Shown here: in pieces, positions 8,561 through 18,072 of the stretch
How positions within the stretch are numbered: the stretch's first letter is position 1
Layout of the letters: each line of letters starts with the position of its first letter
Assembly (NCBI RefSeq): GCF_008369195.1
Contig: NZ_VOBC01000001.1
Coordinates: 620,001-684,000, forward strand
DNA: 64,000 nucleotides
From: Sporosarcina sp. ANT_H38
Lineage (GTDB): Bacteria; Bacillota; Bacilli; Bacillales_A; Planococcaceae
Reading direction: 5' to 3'
The notes under the pieces: model-generated
Database searches by the model: none
Told to the model about the DNA's origin: nothing
What the model saw: the letters and a program-made list of their open reading frames with translations, nothing else
Program-made: the position numbers and the translations under genes

Positions 8561-9271
8561 ATGATGACAAAAAAATTAATAGAATTCAAGAATGTGACGA
8601 AGGAATACAAGTTAGGTGACGTATCCATTAAAGCGTTAGATGGTGTGGATTTTTCCATCTACGAGGGAGAATTCGTCGTTATTCTAGGGGCAAGTGGTGC
8701 TGGAAAAAGTACCATTTTAAATATCCTTGGAGGGATGGACCTTGCCTCATCAGGAGAAGTATTTGTAAATGGAAATAACATTACCCAATATGATGACAAA
8801 AAATTAACGACATTTCGAGCGGAAGAAGTAGGCTTTGTATTTCAATTTTATAATTTAATTCCTAACCTAACTGCACTGGAAAATGTAGAATTTGCTTCTG
8901 AAGTGTGTAAGGATCATCTAAATGCAAAAGAAGTATTGGAAAAGGTTGGACTTGGTGAACGTAAGAATAACTTTCCTTCACAGCTTTCTGGAGGAGAACA
9001 ACAAAGAGTTGCGATCGCTCGTGCTGTTGCTAAGAATCCCTTACTCTTACTTTGTGATGAGCCGACCGGTGCATTGGACTATAATACTGGAAAATCAGTA
9101 CTGAAACTTCTACAAGATTTGAACAAAGAAACGCAGAAATGTATTGTCTTAATTACCCATAACACCGCCATCGCCCCAATTGCTAATCGGGTTATTAAAG
9201 TGAAAAGTGGGAAAATAGATGAAATCATTACCAATGCTGAAACACAAAGCATAGAGGGGCTTGAATGGTAA
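8561..9271 (+). CDS. ABC transporter ATP-binding protein, MacB/LolD type
   Basis: The 236-residue ATPase has Walker A (GASGAGKST), Q-loop ([18 protein letters not shown]), signature ([14 protein letters not shown]) and Walker B plus D-loop ([13 protein letters not shown]). The FQFYNL..L element after the Q-loop is typical of the MacB/LolD class that works with FtsX-like permeases. AAGGAG precedes the ATG pair 8561/8564. It overlaps the permease gene by 7 bp. The pair probably exports or resists a lipophilic compound or peptide and is probably induced by the upstream MerR (inference). Confidence 0.92.
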   Translation: MMTKKLIEFKNVTKEYKLGDVSIKALDGVDFSIYEGEFVVILGASGAGKSTILNILGGMDLASSGEVFVNGNNITQYDDKKLTTFRAEEVGFVFQFYNLIPNLTALENVEFASEVCKDHLNAKEVLEKVGLGERKNNFPSQLSGGEQQRVAIARAVAKNPLLLLCDEPTGALDYNTGKSVLKLLQDLNKETQKCIVLITHNTAIAPIANRVIKVKSGKIDEIITNAETQSIEGLEW

Positions 9272-11613
9272 TGAAGAAATTGTATTTAAAATTGTTAAGG
9301 GATATTCGGGAATCAAAGGGGCAGTTTTTAGCCATTATCCTCGTTATCGCAGTAGGTGCCTTCTTTTATGCTGGACTGATTACGATAAGCAGTGACCTAA
9401 GTGCTTATATGGAAGATTATTTCGAAGAACATAATTTAGCGGATTTCAATGTCCATTACAGCGAGATTACAGACAGTGAATTATCTAACCTCGAAGAGAT
9501 TGAAGGGATTAATAAAGTAGAAGCAAGATATACATTTGATGCGAATCAGGCGTTTGATGACTATAAAGCGTCCTTAACAATACATACCATTCCACAAAAT
9601 AACGAAATCAACACCATTGCTGTTACAGATGGTAGTATACCATCAAATAAGGAAGAAATTCTGTTAGATACCCGCTACGGGGAAGTGCATCAATATACGG
9701 TTGGCGATCACATTAGCGTAGATACAAATGAAGGCAGTTTTGATTTTGTTATTAGTGGTTTCGGTGAGAACGTGGAACATGCATTTAACATTGAGGACCC
9801 ATCGCTTGTCTTACCTGACCATCAAACCTATGGTATAGCTTATATTCATGAGGATAGAATAGCGGAAATTGCTGATGGCTTTTATTACAATGAATTGCTT
9901 GTAGACGCAGAAGAAGGACATAATAGCGGTGTAATTAGTGAGGCCATTGAAGATTACTCACAGGAGCTTGCTTATCTGTACCAAGTAAATAAAGATAGAT
10001 CGGTCAGTTATTCTGCCGTAAATGTAACCATAAATAATAATAGATTGATGAGTACTGTTTCTCCTCTAATCCTGTTTATGGTTGCGGCTGTGATTATTTT
10101 TCTTACCATGTCAAGGGTGATCGACTCCCAAAGAAATCAAATTGGTATTATGAAGGCATTGGGTGTAAAAGACAGTAAAATTTTACTACATTATATGGGA
10201 TATCCTGTTTTGGTAGGTATTATTGGGTCGGTTTTAGGATGGGGCATTACAGCTGTCACACTTGTTAACCTACTCAATTCGGTTATCGAACAAACCTATT
10301 CCTTGCCAAACTTTAGCTTGTCCATTTCATTTTATACCATCTTTCCGCCGGTTGTAGTTTCGATCGTTTTCGGGGTAATTGCATGCTTGTTTAGTGGAAG
10401 AAGTATATTGAAGGAACGAGCAGCACAGGCATTACGTCCAAAACCTCCAAAGAAAATGAAGAAAACACTCGTAGAAAGAATTCCTGGTTTATGGAGGAAA
10501 TTAACATACGGCGATAAGCTGATCTTAAGAAATATTTTTCTAAAACCGAAAAAGGCAATGGCAAGTTCAGTTGGGGTGATTGTTTGTGTGATCCTTTTAA
10601 TCACAGCTTTTGGCTTTGAAACCTCGATGCAAACCATTGCTTCTCAGATTAATAACGTTTATAAATACGATTTAAAAGTGGACTATAAAGAAGCGTTAGC
10701 CGGGGACAATATCAACGTCCCAGCTGAGGTTGAAGCGTATTATTCACAATCTACTATTCCCATTGAGTTTGTCGACTTCCCTGACGAGAATAATGCATCT
10801 TTAATTGTTACGGAAAAGGAAAATAAGCTTATTGAATTTTTTGATGAACAGAATAACCCAATAGCTTTAGATAATACGGGAGTGTTCGTTCCACAGTCCT
10901 ATGCAGATGAATACGGTATATCAGTAGGAGATACCATTAAAATGAAGTTAATTGCTCCCGAACTGAAAGGACAAACAATTGACATGAAGGTTGCAGAAAT
11001 ATCGACACAATATACCAATCCATCCTTTTACAGTACACCAGCGTATATAAATAGTCTTGGTGTTGATTACAAACCAACTTCCCTATTGGTTCAATTAAAC
11101 AGTGAGGCAGATAGAAGCCGTGTGCAAAAATATTTTGAAGAGGACCCGCTTGTGGATGCGATTTCTGACAGGGGTGACTTAAATAAAGCAGTGGACAATA
11201 TGATTGAACAAAATAATCCCGTCTTCATCATGTTTATTGTTTGTGCAGTTATATTATCTTTTGGTGCCATGTTTACCATATCCTCAATTAATATATATGA
11301 GCGTACACGTGAGCTTGCGACATTAAAGGTGTTAGGCTATCAGAAGAATAAGATAAACAGAATTATTTTTGTGGAAAATAACATCCTAACGACATTTGCA
11401 GTAATTGTTGCGCTACCAATAAGTGGTTATATGTACAGACTAGTTGTCCAAGCATTATCCAGCACCAATCAACAGATTCCGGAAAGGTTGGGATTCGTTA
11501 CGATAGGGTTGGCGATCGTCCTTACATTTGTATTGACGATTATATCGAATTTATTACTTAGAAGAAAAGTAAATCGAATCGATATGATTGAATCGTTGAA
11601 GAGTGTTGAATAG
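9265..11613 (+). CDS. ABC transporter permease with two FtsX-like domains
   Basis: The 782-residue protein starts with a membrane segment (QFLAIILVIAVGAFFYAGLITI), has a large extracytoplasmic MacB_PCD-like domain (residues 45-260), three membrane segments (270-380), a second N-terminal-type segment (ASSVGVIVCVILLITAFGF), a second extracytoplasmic domain and three final segments. This double-FtsX layout is that of antimicrobial-peptide and lipid exporters in Firmicutes. The ATG at 9265 lies 5 nt after GAGGGG; ATG 9271 is an alternative. With the preceding ATPase it makes a complete transporter. Substrate unknown. Confidence 0.9.
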   Translation: MVMKKLYLKLLRDIRESKGQFLAIILVIAVGAFFYAGLITISSDLSAYMEDYFEEHNLADFNVHYSEITDSELSNLEEIEGINKVEARYTFDANQAFDDYKASLTIHTIPQNNEINTIAVTDGSIPSNKEEILLDTRYGEVHQYTVGDHISVDTNEGSFDFVISGFGENVEHAFNIEDPSLVLPDHQTYGIAYIHEDRIAEIADGFYYNELLVDAEEGHNSGVISEAIEDYSQELAYLYQVNKDRSVSYSAVNVTINNNRLMSTVSPLILFMVAAVIIFLTMSRVIDSQRNQIGIMKALGVKDSKILLHYMGYPVLVGIIGSVLGWGITAVTLVNLLNSVIEQTYSLPNFSLSISFYTIFPPVVVSIVFGVIACLFSGRSILKERAAQALRPKPPKKMKKTLVERIPGLWRKLTYGDKLILRNIFLKPKKAMASSVGVIVCVILLITAFGFETSMQTIASQINNVYKYDLKVDYKEALAGDNINVPAEVEAYYSQSTIPIEFVDFPDENNASLIVTEKENKLIEFFDEQNNPIALDNTGVFVPQSYADEYGISVGDTIKMKLIAPELKGQTIDMKVAEISTQYTNPSFYSTPAYINSLGVDYKPTSLLVQLNSEADRSRVQKYFEEDPLVDAISDRGDLNKAVDNMIEQNNPVFIMFIVCAVILSFGAMFTISSINIYERTRELATLKVLGYQKNKINRIIFVENNILTTFAVIVALPISGYMYRLVVQALSSTNQQIPERLGFVTIGLAIVLTFVLTIISNLLLRRKVNRIDMIESLKSVE

Positions 11614-12077
11614 GATTTAAATCGCTTCCAAAAATAAACTTGTAAGCCTCCATCCTTGGTAGAAATGTATTTAATGTTCGCTAGAATTTTGTAAAGAGGC
11701 TGGGTCGGGAAACCATCTATTGTTAAGCTAGCATAGAATTTGTGTGTATAAAGTGGAGTGCAGGTCACCGGTATCTTTAGAACAAATCGAGGATGTTGAT
11801 TGAAGACAAACAGCTGCCGACGTATATAGTGGCTTATGTCGATAAGAAATCCCGATATGTATTTCGTTCAGACATATACTTTGATTGGGAAAAGAGATTG
11901 GATGAAATTGAAGCAGAAACAGAAACAGAAACAAAACTTTAGAAGGGTGATATTTGAACTGCTTCTCTCAAAAAAAACGATCTCTTTGGGGTATATGGTG
12001 CTGCTCCGATGAAGCCTCTGTAATGTAGACTCATCGGTTTTGCCGCAGCCTTGTTATAAATATCTGTTAATAAATTC
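11614..12077. other. intergenic region with a 48-codon open frame
   Basis: An ATG at about 11794 opens a frame of roughly 48 codons (LIEDKQLPTYIVAYVDKKSR..., ending in three Glu-Thr repeats) that stops at 11941. It has no clear ribosome-binding site and looks like a gene remnant that I cannot name. The rest shows nothing I can support. Confidence 0.35.
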
Positions 12078-12106
12078 TTGCTTTTAAACCAGACTTCATT
12101 TATATT
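12078..12106 (+). promoter_or_regulatory. sigma-A promoter of the tetR gene
   Basis: TTGCTT (12078-12083) and TATATT (12101-12106) are 17 bp apart. The operator at 12107-12130 starts directly after the -10 box, so repressor binding would block the start site. Confidence 0.65.
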
Positions 12107-12130
12107 AAAAGAGACTGAACGGTATCTTTT
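12107..12130 (+). promoter_or_regulatory. TetR operator copy 1
   Basis: The core GAGACTGAACGGTATC, flanked by AAAA and TTTT, is an imperfect palindrome. A near-identical 24-bp copy (one mismatch) occurs at 12767 before the next gene. Position right behind the -10 box of tetR indicates autorepression. Confidence 0.7.
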
Positions 12131-12143
12131 TTGGAGGGTGAAA

Positions 12144-12746
12144 ATGAAAAAAGGTGAATTAACAAGGCGTACTATTATTCGGAAATCAGCCGCGATTTTT
12201 AATAAAAAAGGGTATATGACAACATCGATGAGTGACATTATTCAAGAAACGAATATTCAAAAGGGGGGGATATATCGACACTTTAAGGATAAAGAGCAGC
12301 TGATGGTCGAGTCCTTTCATTTTTCTACTGAAATAATGAGGAATCATTTAATGACGAGTGTTTCACAACACGAGCGTGCAACAGACAAATTAAACGCATT
12401 TGTGGAGGCTTTTTTCCAATTAAGTGAAGGAAAACCGATAGTAGGTGGGTGTCCTATTTTTAATGCAGCCATAGAAATGGATGATTTAGAAGGAAGTGCA
12501 TTATTGCCATCGATTAATGAGGCAATGGATCTGATGATAAATTGGATGGTGAAGATTATAGAGGATGGTATTAGGCATCAGGAGTTGAAGCAGTCCTTAC
12601 AGGCATATGATTCTGCGATATATATTGTGTCAACACTTGAAGGTGGACTCGTATTAGATCGATTAAAGAATGATGGGCAATTAACGAAGATCATAATAAA
12701 TAATTTGAAGCAATATATTTCAATGATTGCTACTGAGCGGCGGTAA
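12144..12746 (+). CDS. TetR/AcrR family repressor
   Basis: The 200-residue protein has an N-terminal TetR helix-turn-helix (residues 7-53: RRTIIRKSAAIFNKKGY..TSMSDII..TNIQKGGIYRHFKDKE). The C-terminal part is helical with a CPI motif (VGGCPIFN) seen in the YxaF/LmrA-like TetR subgroup. TGGAGGG sits about 6 nt before ATG 12144. It is flanked by two copies of one operator, the first at its own promoter and the second ahead of the hydrolase-lpd genes, so it most likely represses itself and the downstream pair. The inducer is unknown. Confidence 0.9.
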   Translation: MKKGELTRRTIIRKSAAIFNKKGYMTTSMSDIIQETNIQKGGIYRHFKDKEQLMVESFHFSTEIMRNHLMTSVSQHERATDKLNAFVEAFFQLSEGKPIVGGCPIFNAAIEMDDLEGSALLPSINEAMDLMINWMVKIIEDGIRHQELKQSLQAYDSAIYIVSTLEGGLVLDRLKNDGQLTKIIINNLKQYISMIATERR

Positions 12747-12766
12747 AGCCGTCTTTTTTACAACAT

Positions 12767-12790
12767 AAAAGAGACTGATCGGTATCTTTT
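12767..12790 (+). promoter_or_regulatory. TetR operator copy 2
   Basis: This is the same 24-bp element as at 12107, with core GAGACTGATCGGTATC, here a better palindrome. It lies 13 bp before the start of the hydrolase gene, immediately upstream of its AGGGGGG ribosome-binding site, so binding would stop transcription into the hydrolase-lpd pair. Confidence 0.7.
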
Positions 12791-12803
12791 AGGGGGGCTT
12801 ATT

Positions 12804-13676
12804 ATGAAATATTTAATATTCATCGCTTTCTTAGTAATAATTTTATTATTGAGGAACTATATCATTCGTCATATTTTTACTCCGAAACTGAAAGAGGATA
12901 AAAAATACCCGAATTCGGCTTATGAAGACATTGAAATTAAGCTTGGTATTGGGACAATTCGAGGATGGCTTATTAAAAGTGAGAAGGCAAGAGGTTGCTT
13001 TCTATTGGTACACGGTTGGAACTCTACTAAATCAGACATGTTACGATATGCCGATCCCCTTTTAGCTAGCGGGTATGACGTAATAATTGTGGATGTTCTT
13101 GGTCATGGGCAAAGTGATTCTATACAAAAACAAGTGAGTATTGAATCGTTTGTCCGAAGTATAACTTCAACGATTGATTATGTGTGTGAAAGGCCAGATA
13201 TTAATAGTCATGCGATCTATGTGTTAGGGCATTCAATGGGAGGGATAGCTGCAAGTATTGTGAATTCCACAGACTTGAGGATACAAGCACTTATTACCGA
13301 TTCAATGCCTACATCATTAAATAGTATTAGCAAATCAATGGCTGAGAAAATAACGCTACCTTATATTCCTGTTGGTTGGCTATTTGTCAGTTGGTTTTTA
13401 TTACGAGGAGGTGTTTTTTTAAAAGCTAGAAGAGAATGGTGTCTAGAAAATATATTGAAAAACCAAAAGTCCCCAGCTCTTGCCATACACTCTATTCAGG
13501 ACAAGAAAGTGCCGATTTCAAATGTGGATGTCCTATTAAATGATAGCAACTTTGAACAAGTAATTAAGGTTGCGACAAATGGTCACCATAATTGTGTGAA
13601 AGATGAACATTTTTGGGATAACATTTTTCATTTTATAGCAAGCAATAAGGGGGATATAGTAGATGAAATATATTGA
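12804..13676 (+). CDS. alpha/beta hydrolase with N-terminal membrane anchor
   Basis: The 290-residue protein opens with a membrane segment ([14 protein letters not shown]) and continues with an alpha/beta-hydrolase fold: oxyanion region [13 protein letters not shown], nucleophile elbow GHSMGG, a late aspartate (SIQDKKVP) and the catalytic histidine in NGHHNC. Such proteins (YqkD/FrsA-like) are esterases or peptidases of unknown natural substrate. AGGGGGG precedes the ATG. It overlaps the dihydrolipoamide dehydrogenase gene by 14 bp, so the two are co-translated, and both lie behind TetR operator copy 2. Confidence 0.85.
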   Translation: MKYLIFIAFLVIILLLRNYIIRHIFTPKLKEDKKYPNSAYEDIEIKLGIGTIRGWLIKSEKARGCFLLVHGWNSTKSDMLRYADPLLASGYDVIIVDVLGHGQSDSIQKQVSIESFVRSITSTIDYVCERPDINSHAIYVLGHSMGGIAASIVNSTDLRIQALITDSMPTSLNSISKSMAEKITLPYIPVGWLFVSWFLLRGGVFLKARREWCLENILKNQKSPALAIHSIQDKKVPISNVDVLLNDSNFEQVIKVATNGHHNCVKDEHFWDNIFHFIASNKGDIVDEIY

Positions 13677-15042
13677 TACGCTTGTGATTGGTGCAGGTCC
13701 AGGAGGATATGTGGCGGCAATTCGCGCTGCTCAAATAGGGCAAAATGTAACGCTTGTAGAGAGAGAGTATTTAGGTGGAGTTTGTGCAAATGTCGGTTGT
13801 ATACCATCAAAAGTGCTGATCTCAGTTGGTCACCGTTTTGAGCAAGCAAAGCATTCAGATGATATGGGTGTTGTTGTAAAAGAAGTGAAACTTGACTGGA
13901 CAAAAATGCAAGAATTCAAAAAAGGGGTAGTTACTAAATTAGTAGGCGGTGTTGAAGGTCTATTAAAGGGCAATAAAATCGACACCGTGAAGGGGGAAGC
14001 ATACTTCGTAGATGCAAACACTGTACGTGTAATCGATGGCGACAACGCGCAAACCTACACATTCAAAAATGCAATCCTTGCAACGGGTTCTCGTCCTGTT
14101 GAAATTCCAACATTCAAATTCACTGAACGCATTATCAACTCCACTGGTGCACTGTCTTTACCAGAAGTACCAGAAAAGTTAGTTGTCATCGGTGGTGGTT
14201 ACATCGGTACTGAGCTAGGTTCTGCCTACGCTAACTTAGGTACTCAGGTAATAATCATTGAAGGTGGCAAAGACATCTTAGCTGGTTTCGAAAAGCAAAT
14301 GACTCAGGTTGTGAAAAAAGGCGTAAAGGTTGTTGTTGGCGCATCGGCTAAAGGCGTAGAAGAACATGACAACGGCGTAGTTGTAACGTATGAAGCTGGC
14401 GGAGAGGAAAAAATAGTTGAAGCTAACTATGTATTAGTAACCGTAGGTCGTCGTCCAAATACAGATGAAATGGGTCTTGAAGCACTAGGTATAGAACTCG
14501 CAGAACACGGTTTATTAAAAGTAGATAATCAATGTCGTACTTCGGTACCAAACATTTATGCAGTTGGTGATGTTGTAACTGGTCCACAACTTGCACATAA
14601 AGCTTCTTATGAAGGTAAAGTAGCTGCAGAAGCAATCGCTGGAGAAAAATCCATCGTAGATTATTTAGCAATCCCAGCTGTATGCTTCACAGATCCAGAA
14701 CTTGCAACTGTTGGTTACAATGAAAATCAAGCAAAATCAGATGGTATCGAAGTGAGAGTAGCGAAATTCCCATTCGCGGCAAACGGTCGTGCATTAGCTT
14801 TAAATGCAACAGATGGTTTTGTAAAACTTGTTGCGCGTAAAGAAGACGGCTTAATAATCGGTGCTCAAATTGTAGGTGTTGGTGCATCTGATATGATCGC
14901 TGAAATGGCTCTTGCGATCGAAGCGGGCATGACTGCAGAAGATATCGCTTTAACAATTCATGCTCATCCAACTTTGGGTGAGATTACAATGGAAGCTGCA
15001 GAGGTACTTATAAGGAGACTAATTCATGTTGTGGAAGTATAA
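13663..15042 (+). CDS. lpdA: dihydrolipoamide dehydrogenase (E3), orphan copy
   Basis: The enzyme oxidises dihydrolipoyl groups with NAD and is normally the E3 of 2-oxoacid dehydrogenases or the glycine cleavage system. The 459-residue protein has the FAD loop GAGPGG (10-15), the redox disulfide C41/C46 ([10 protein letters not shown]), the NAD loop [10 protein letters not shown], the second FAD motif (YAVGDVVTG) and the active-site HAHPT(L)GE near residue 435. All key residues are present, so it should be active. No E1 or E2 genes are near. Instead it overlaps a hydrolase gene and is probably under TetR control, which suggests a detoxification or stress role (inference). Confidence 0.93.
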   Translation: MKYIDTLVIGAGPGGYVAAIRAAQIGQNVTLVEREYLGGVCANVGCIPSKVLISVGHRFEQAKHSDDMGVVVKEVKLDWTKMQEFKKGVVTKLVGGVEGLLKGNKIDTVKGEAYFVDANTVRVIDGDNAQTYTFKNAILATGSRPVEIPTFKFTERIINSTGALSLPEVPEKLVVIGGGYIGTELGSAYANLGTQVIIIEGGKDILAGFEKQMTQVVKKGVKVVVGASAKGVEEHDNGVVVTYEAGGEEKIVEANYVLVTVGRRPNTDEMGLEALGIELAEHGLLKVDNQCRTSVPNIYAVGDVVTGPQLAHKASYEGKVAAEAIAGEKSIVDYLAIPAVCFTDPELATVGYNENQAKSDGIEVRVAKFPFAANGRALALNATDGFVKLVARKEDGLIIGAQIVGVGASDMIAEMALAIEAGMTAEDIALTIHAHPTLGEITMEAAEVLIRRLIHVVEV

Positions 15043-15384
15043 TGGATATACATTGAATATGGACATTATTAAACTATTTCTTCCCTGCATGTTTATTAAC
15101 CATAATTAGGTAGCTCTAACTTGGAAATCAGCTCTTAGTGTTCCATTTTATTTTTTACGCCGATGCAAAATTTGATTGGTAAGTCATCACAAAGAAGTGG
15201 GCGAGGGAACCTATGGAAGGCAAGAGTTTACAGTTCTATTCTTTACCTCCGTGGTCAAGAAGAAGTTTGAGTAAAACGTCCGTAACTAGTGCAGTAAACT
15301 GCTGCTTAAATACTACATTTTTGTCGTGCCAAAAATATAAAGTGAAACATACATTCCAAAATCTACGGGAGAGGGAATGATATA
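15043..15384. other. intergenic region without recognised signal
   Basis: About 340 bp between lpd and the second hydrolase gene. I see no terminator with a good T-tract, no open frame with a ribosome-binding site and no repeat. Confidence 0.4.
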
Positions 15385-16131
15385 GTGGTTATACACTATA
15401 CCGAACATGGTAATATGGAAGGCGCACTTTTAGTGTTTTTGCATGGAGGTGGTGTGTGTGGTTGGATGTGGGATAAACAGGTAGACTATTTTACGGACTA
15501 TCATTGCTTGATTCCGACACTGCAGGGTCATGGAGACCGCGGAGAAGAATCTACTTTTACTATAACTGAAAATGCACAGGAAATTATAGAACTAATTAAT
15601 AGGAAAAAGAATGGGCGAGAGGTAAACATAGTAGGATTTTCCATAGGAGCCCAAATTACGCTTGAAATTCTCACTCTAGCTCCGAATCTTGTTAATAGGG
15701 CTATTATTAATAGTGCACTTGTTAAACCAATGAAAGTCACCAATTTTTTTATTGCCCCATCAGTACGATTGACCGCGCCTCTGATTAAAAATAGAGCATT
15801 TTCTAAACTACAAGCGAAACAATTATATATAGACGACCACTATTTCGAAAGATATTACCAAGACAGCATCAAAATGAAATCCAAGACTTTAATTGATGTC
15901 CTGCAGGAGAACTTATCCTATAGATTACCGGTAAAAGCCATCGATACGACTACCCGAATATTGGTAACTGTAGGTGAAAAAGAGAGAAGTGTTATGAGGA
16001 AATCAGCGCTTAAGATTGCAGCATACTATCCAACATCAGCGCTGGAAATTATTCCGGAAGTGGGGCATGGTTTTTCATTCGCCCACCCAGAACGATTCAA
16101 TCAATTAGTAAAAGAGTGGTTAAAGAAATAG
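15385..16131 (+). CDS. alpha/beta hydrolase
   Basis: The 248-residue soluble protein shows the oxyanion loop FLHGGGVCGW, the strand-turn LQGHGDRG, the nucleophile elbow GFSIGA and the acid/histidine ends (VGEKE and VGHGFSFAHPERF). It belongs to the large ester/peptide/C-C hydrolase family near MenH/BioH-like enzymes; the substrate cannot be read from sequence. A GTG at 15385 follows GGGAGAGGG. It appears to be a single-gene unit ending in a strong hairpin. Confidence 0.85.
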   Translation: MVIHYTEHGNMEGALLVFLHGGGVCGWMWDKQVDYFTDYHCLIPTLQGHGDRGEESTFTITENAQEIIELINRKKNGREVNIVGFSIGAQITLEILTLAPNLVNRAIINSALVKPMKVTNFFIAPSVRLTAPLIKNRAFSKLQAKQLYIDDHYFERYYQDSIKMKSKTLIDVLQENLSYRLPVKAIDTTTRILVTVGEKERSVMRKSALKIAAYYPTSALEIIPEVGHGFSFAHPERFNQLVKEWLKK

Positions 16132-16153
16132 CCGCTATCAACTAATCAAATAT

Positions 16154-16195
16154 AAAAATAACACCATTCAAATTTGAGTGGTGTTATTTTTATTG
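16154..16195 (+). terminator. intrinsic terminator, possibly bidirectional
   Basis: Arms 16154-16172 and 16173-16191 form an almost perfect inverted repeat (one wobble), with A-rich sequence before and T-rich sequence after. It ends the hydrolase gene. Confidence 0.8.
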
Positions 16196-16372
16196 TCGAT
16201 ACTATTCGTCAATAAAAATTAAGAATTGCATAGCCTGTGCCGGTAGAAAAGGATTTGTAAGTTTATTAATACTTGGTTCAGTTGAATTACAGACCATAAT
16301 AAACAAAACCCGCCTAATGAACTGCATACCAAATTAATAATTAGAGGTGCAGTTTTTTAATTCCACGGTCCC

Positions 16373-16879
16373 TTATACTCTATATCTTAAAGCTAATCCT
16401 TTTAAGAAATTCCTTGCATATCTATCGAGGCACTCTTTATAATTCTTGTGTCCTTCTTTTCTTAATACAGCACCTAATTCACCTTTTGTTATAACGACTC
16501 CTGCTTCTTCTAATATTTCAAGCATATCGTCAGTCGTTAGTGCTAGTGCTATTTTCACTTTTTTCAGAAGGATATTATTAACACTTTCATAATTCTTTAT
16601 AGACAGTGCCGGTCTTTCGGATTGTCCCGGTTTTGGATCTTGTTGTCCTCTTTTAAAAATAATCAATCCATTTAAAAATGAATCCAACATATTATTAGAA
16701 CATTTTTTACTTCCTTCATTTTCAACTTCATCATGGTAATTGTCATTAGACTTTTTGAGCAGCATTAGCACTTCTTCTTTAGTTACTTCAACGCCACCCA
16801 GTTTAAATATCTCTACCATGGTTGTATTTTTTATATCTAGAGCATATCTTAATCTGATTAATATATCATTATTATTCAT
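16373..16879 (-). CDS. DUF1456 family protein (YehS-like)
   Basis: The 168-residue protein contains two copies of a roughly 65-residue helical module. The first starts NDILIRLRYALDIKNTTMVEIF (residues 4-25). The second starts VNNILLKKVKIALALTTDDMLEIL (around residue 100). Each is followed by GV.(V/I)TK.E(V/L)...L(R)K, the DUF1456 pattern. The biochemical function is not known. AAAGGAGG lies 7 nt before the ATG. No partner genes are nearby. Confidence 0.85.
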   Translation of the reverse strand: MNNNDILIRLRYALDIKNTTMVEIFKLGGVEVTKEEVLMLLKKSNDNYHDEVENEGSKKCSNNMLDSFLNGLIIFKRGQQDPKPGQSERPALSIKNYESVNNILLKKVKIALALTTDDMLEILEEAGVVITKGELGAVLRKEGHKNYKECLDRYARNFLKGLALRYRV

Positions 16880-17054
16880 CTAAAAAACCTCCTTTAAAAT
16901 TTTATATTTACACAACAGTTTTAACGTTTTTAACGAAGAAAAAGGCAATCGAATTTAACCTAATAATAGCACATAATATTATTTTAACCTTTTTTTTGTA
17001 ATATCAGACTTTAGGAAAGTTGAACTACCGTCTGCATTAAAAATTTTGAATAAG

Positions 17055-17510
17055 TCGACTGTAGCGAATCTAAGTAACGGATTCGGGGACCGCGCGATTT
17101 TAGAAGATTTCTCTATCTGATTATCAGAAGGGGAGCAAATCGGGTTGATCGGTGCCAATGGTGAGGGGGAAGTAATATTACCCTCAAGCTGGTGCCAGAC
17201 GCGGAGAAGGGTCGAATAGTTGGATCAGCATGTTGCGATGAAACAGGGCATGAGCATCCGTGATGTGCTACAGAGCGCTTTCAATATCATTACGATAAGG
17301 AGACGGAAATAAACACGCTCTTTGCCATAATGGCTAAGTCGATGCAGTTGAACTGGAGGCCCTATTTGAGGGAATAGGACAGATGCAGAAAGAACTGACG
17401 AACAATGATTTTTACATCGTCGATTCCAAAGTCTACGATATAGAGAATGGACTGGGATCAATTGAATTTGGTCTGGATCGGGATGTTAACGACTTGTGCG
17501 GAGGTAAGTG
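17055..17510 (+). pseudogene. decayed ABC-F ATPase fragment
   Basis: Translating piecewise gives STVANLSNGFGDRAILEDFSI, then EGEQIGLIGANGEG (a Walker A that runs into GEV instead of GKST), then LDQHVAMKQGMSIRDVLQSAF, and near 17470 IEFGLDRDVNDLCGG, which resembles the signature LSGG. These pieces match the N-terminal cassette of cytoplasmic ABC-F translation factors. They are interrupted by stops (for example TGA after DFSI), by a deletion after Walker A and by frame changes. Nothing of the second cassette remains. It is a non-functional relic. Confidence 0.75.
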
Positions 17511-17593
17511 AGGAAAGTATCAATTGGCAGGTTATTACAGGAGAAAAACAAGGTTACTCAATATTCTTTAAAAAATGTTGTTGTTGCTAAAAC

Positions 17594-17644
17594 GAAATGC
17601 CCTACGCCGTATCGATAGTTAATCGATGCAGCGTAGGGCATTTC
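17594..17644 (-). terminator. terminator of the lipoprotein gene
   Basis: A 14-bp stem GAAATGCCCTACGC / GCGTAGGGCATTTC (17594-17607 with 17631-17644), with an inner ATCGAT stem, lies 5 bp beyond the stop codon of the minus-strand gene and is followed on that strand by CGTTTTAG. Confidence 0.8.
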
Positions 17645-17648
17645 TCTG

Positions 17649-18032
17649 TTAGTTCAAGATGTCATTGTAAATTAAACCATCGTCGTCAAGCTTAATGATT
17701 TTCAGACGATTATCATTTTTTACGAAAATGCTCTTAAATGCTTTTATGCCATTGTCATTTTCAAAAAGAATAATGCGATTACCACGATTGTCCGTTTCAA
17801 TAATCGCTTTATGGGTATCTAAGTTGATTTTTTCCGAGAGGATAGCATACTCAGGTAGGTCGGTTAACCCTTCATTTTGCTCTGTCTCGATTTTGTTTTC
17901 TTCTTTAACTGGTTCTGAAATTTCTTCAGTGCTAGTTGAATCCGTTTCAGGTTTTTCAGATGACACCGTTTTATCATCCGAACAGCCTGCAAGTAGCAGG
18001 ATGCCAAGAAAAGTGATTAGTAATTTTTTCAT
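17649..18032 (-). CDS. small lipoprotein of unknown function
   Basis: The protein of about 127 residues starts MKKLLITFLGILLLAGCS, a clear lipoprotein signal with lipobox LAGC. A Ser/Thr/Glu-rich linker (residues 20-55) leads to a small folded domain (ILSEKINLDTHKAII..., residues 60-127) that I do not recognise. AAGGAG lies 9 nt before the ATG at 18032; an upstream in-frame ATG would spoil the signal peptide. It is exported and anchored on the outer face of the membrane. It is transcribed alone. Confidence 0.8.
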   Translation of the reverse strand: MKKLLITFLGILLLAGCSDDKTVSSEKPETDSTSTEEISEPVKEENKIETEQNEGLTDLPEYAILSEKINLDTHKAIIETDNRGNRIILFENDNGIKAFKSIFVKNDNRLKIIKLDDDGLIYNDILN

Positions 18033-18072
18033 AATAAAAGAACTCCTTAATACACCGTTCGATTTCCACAAT

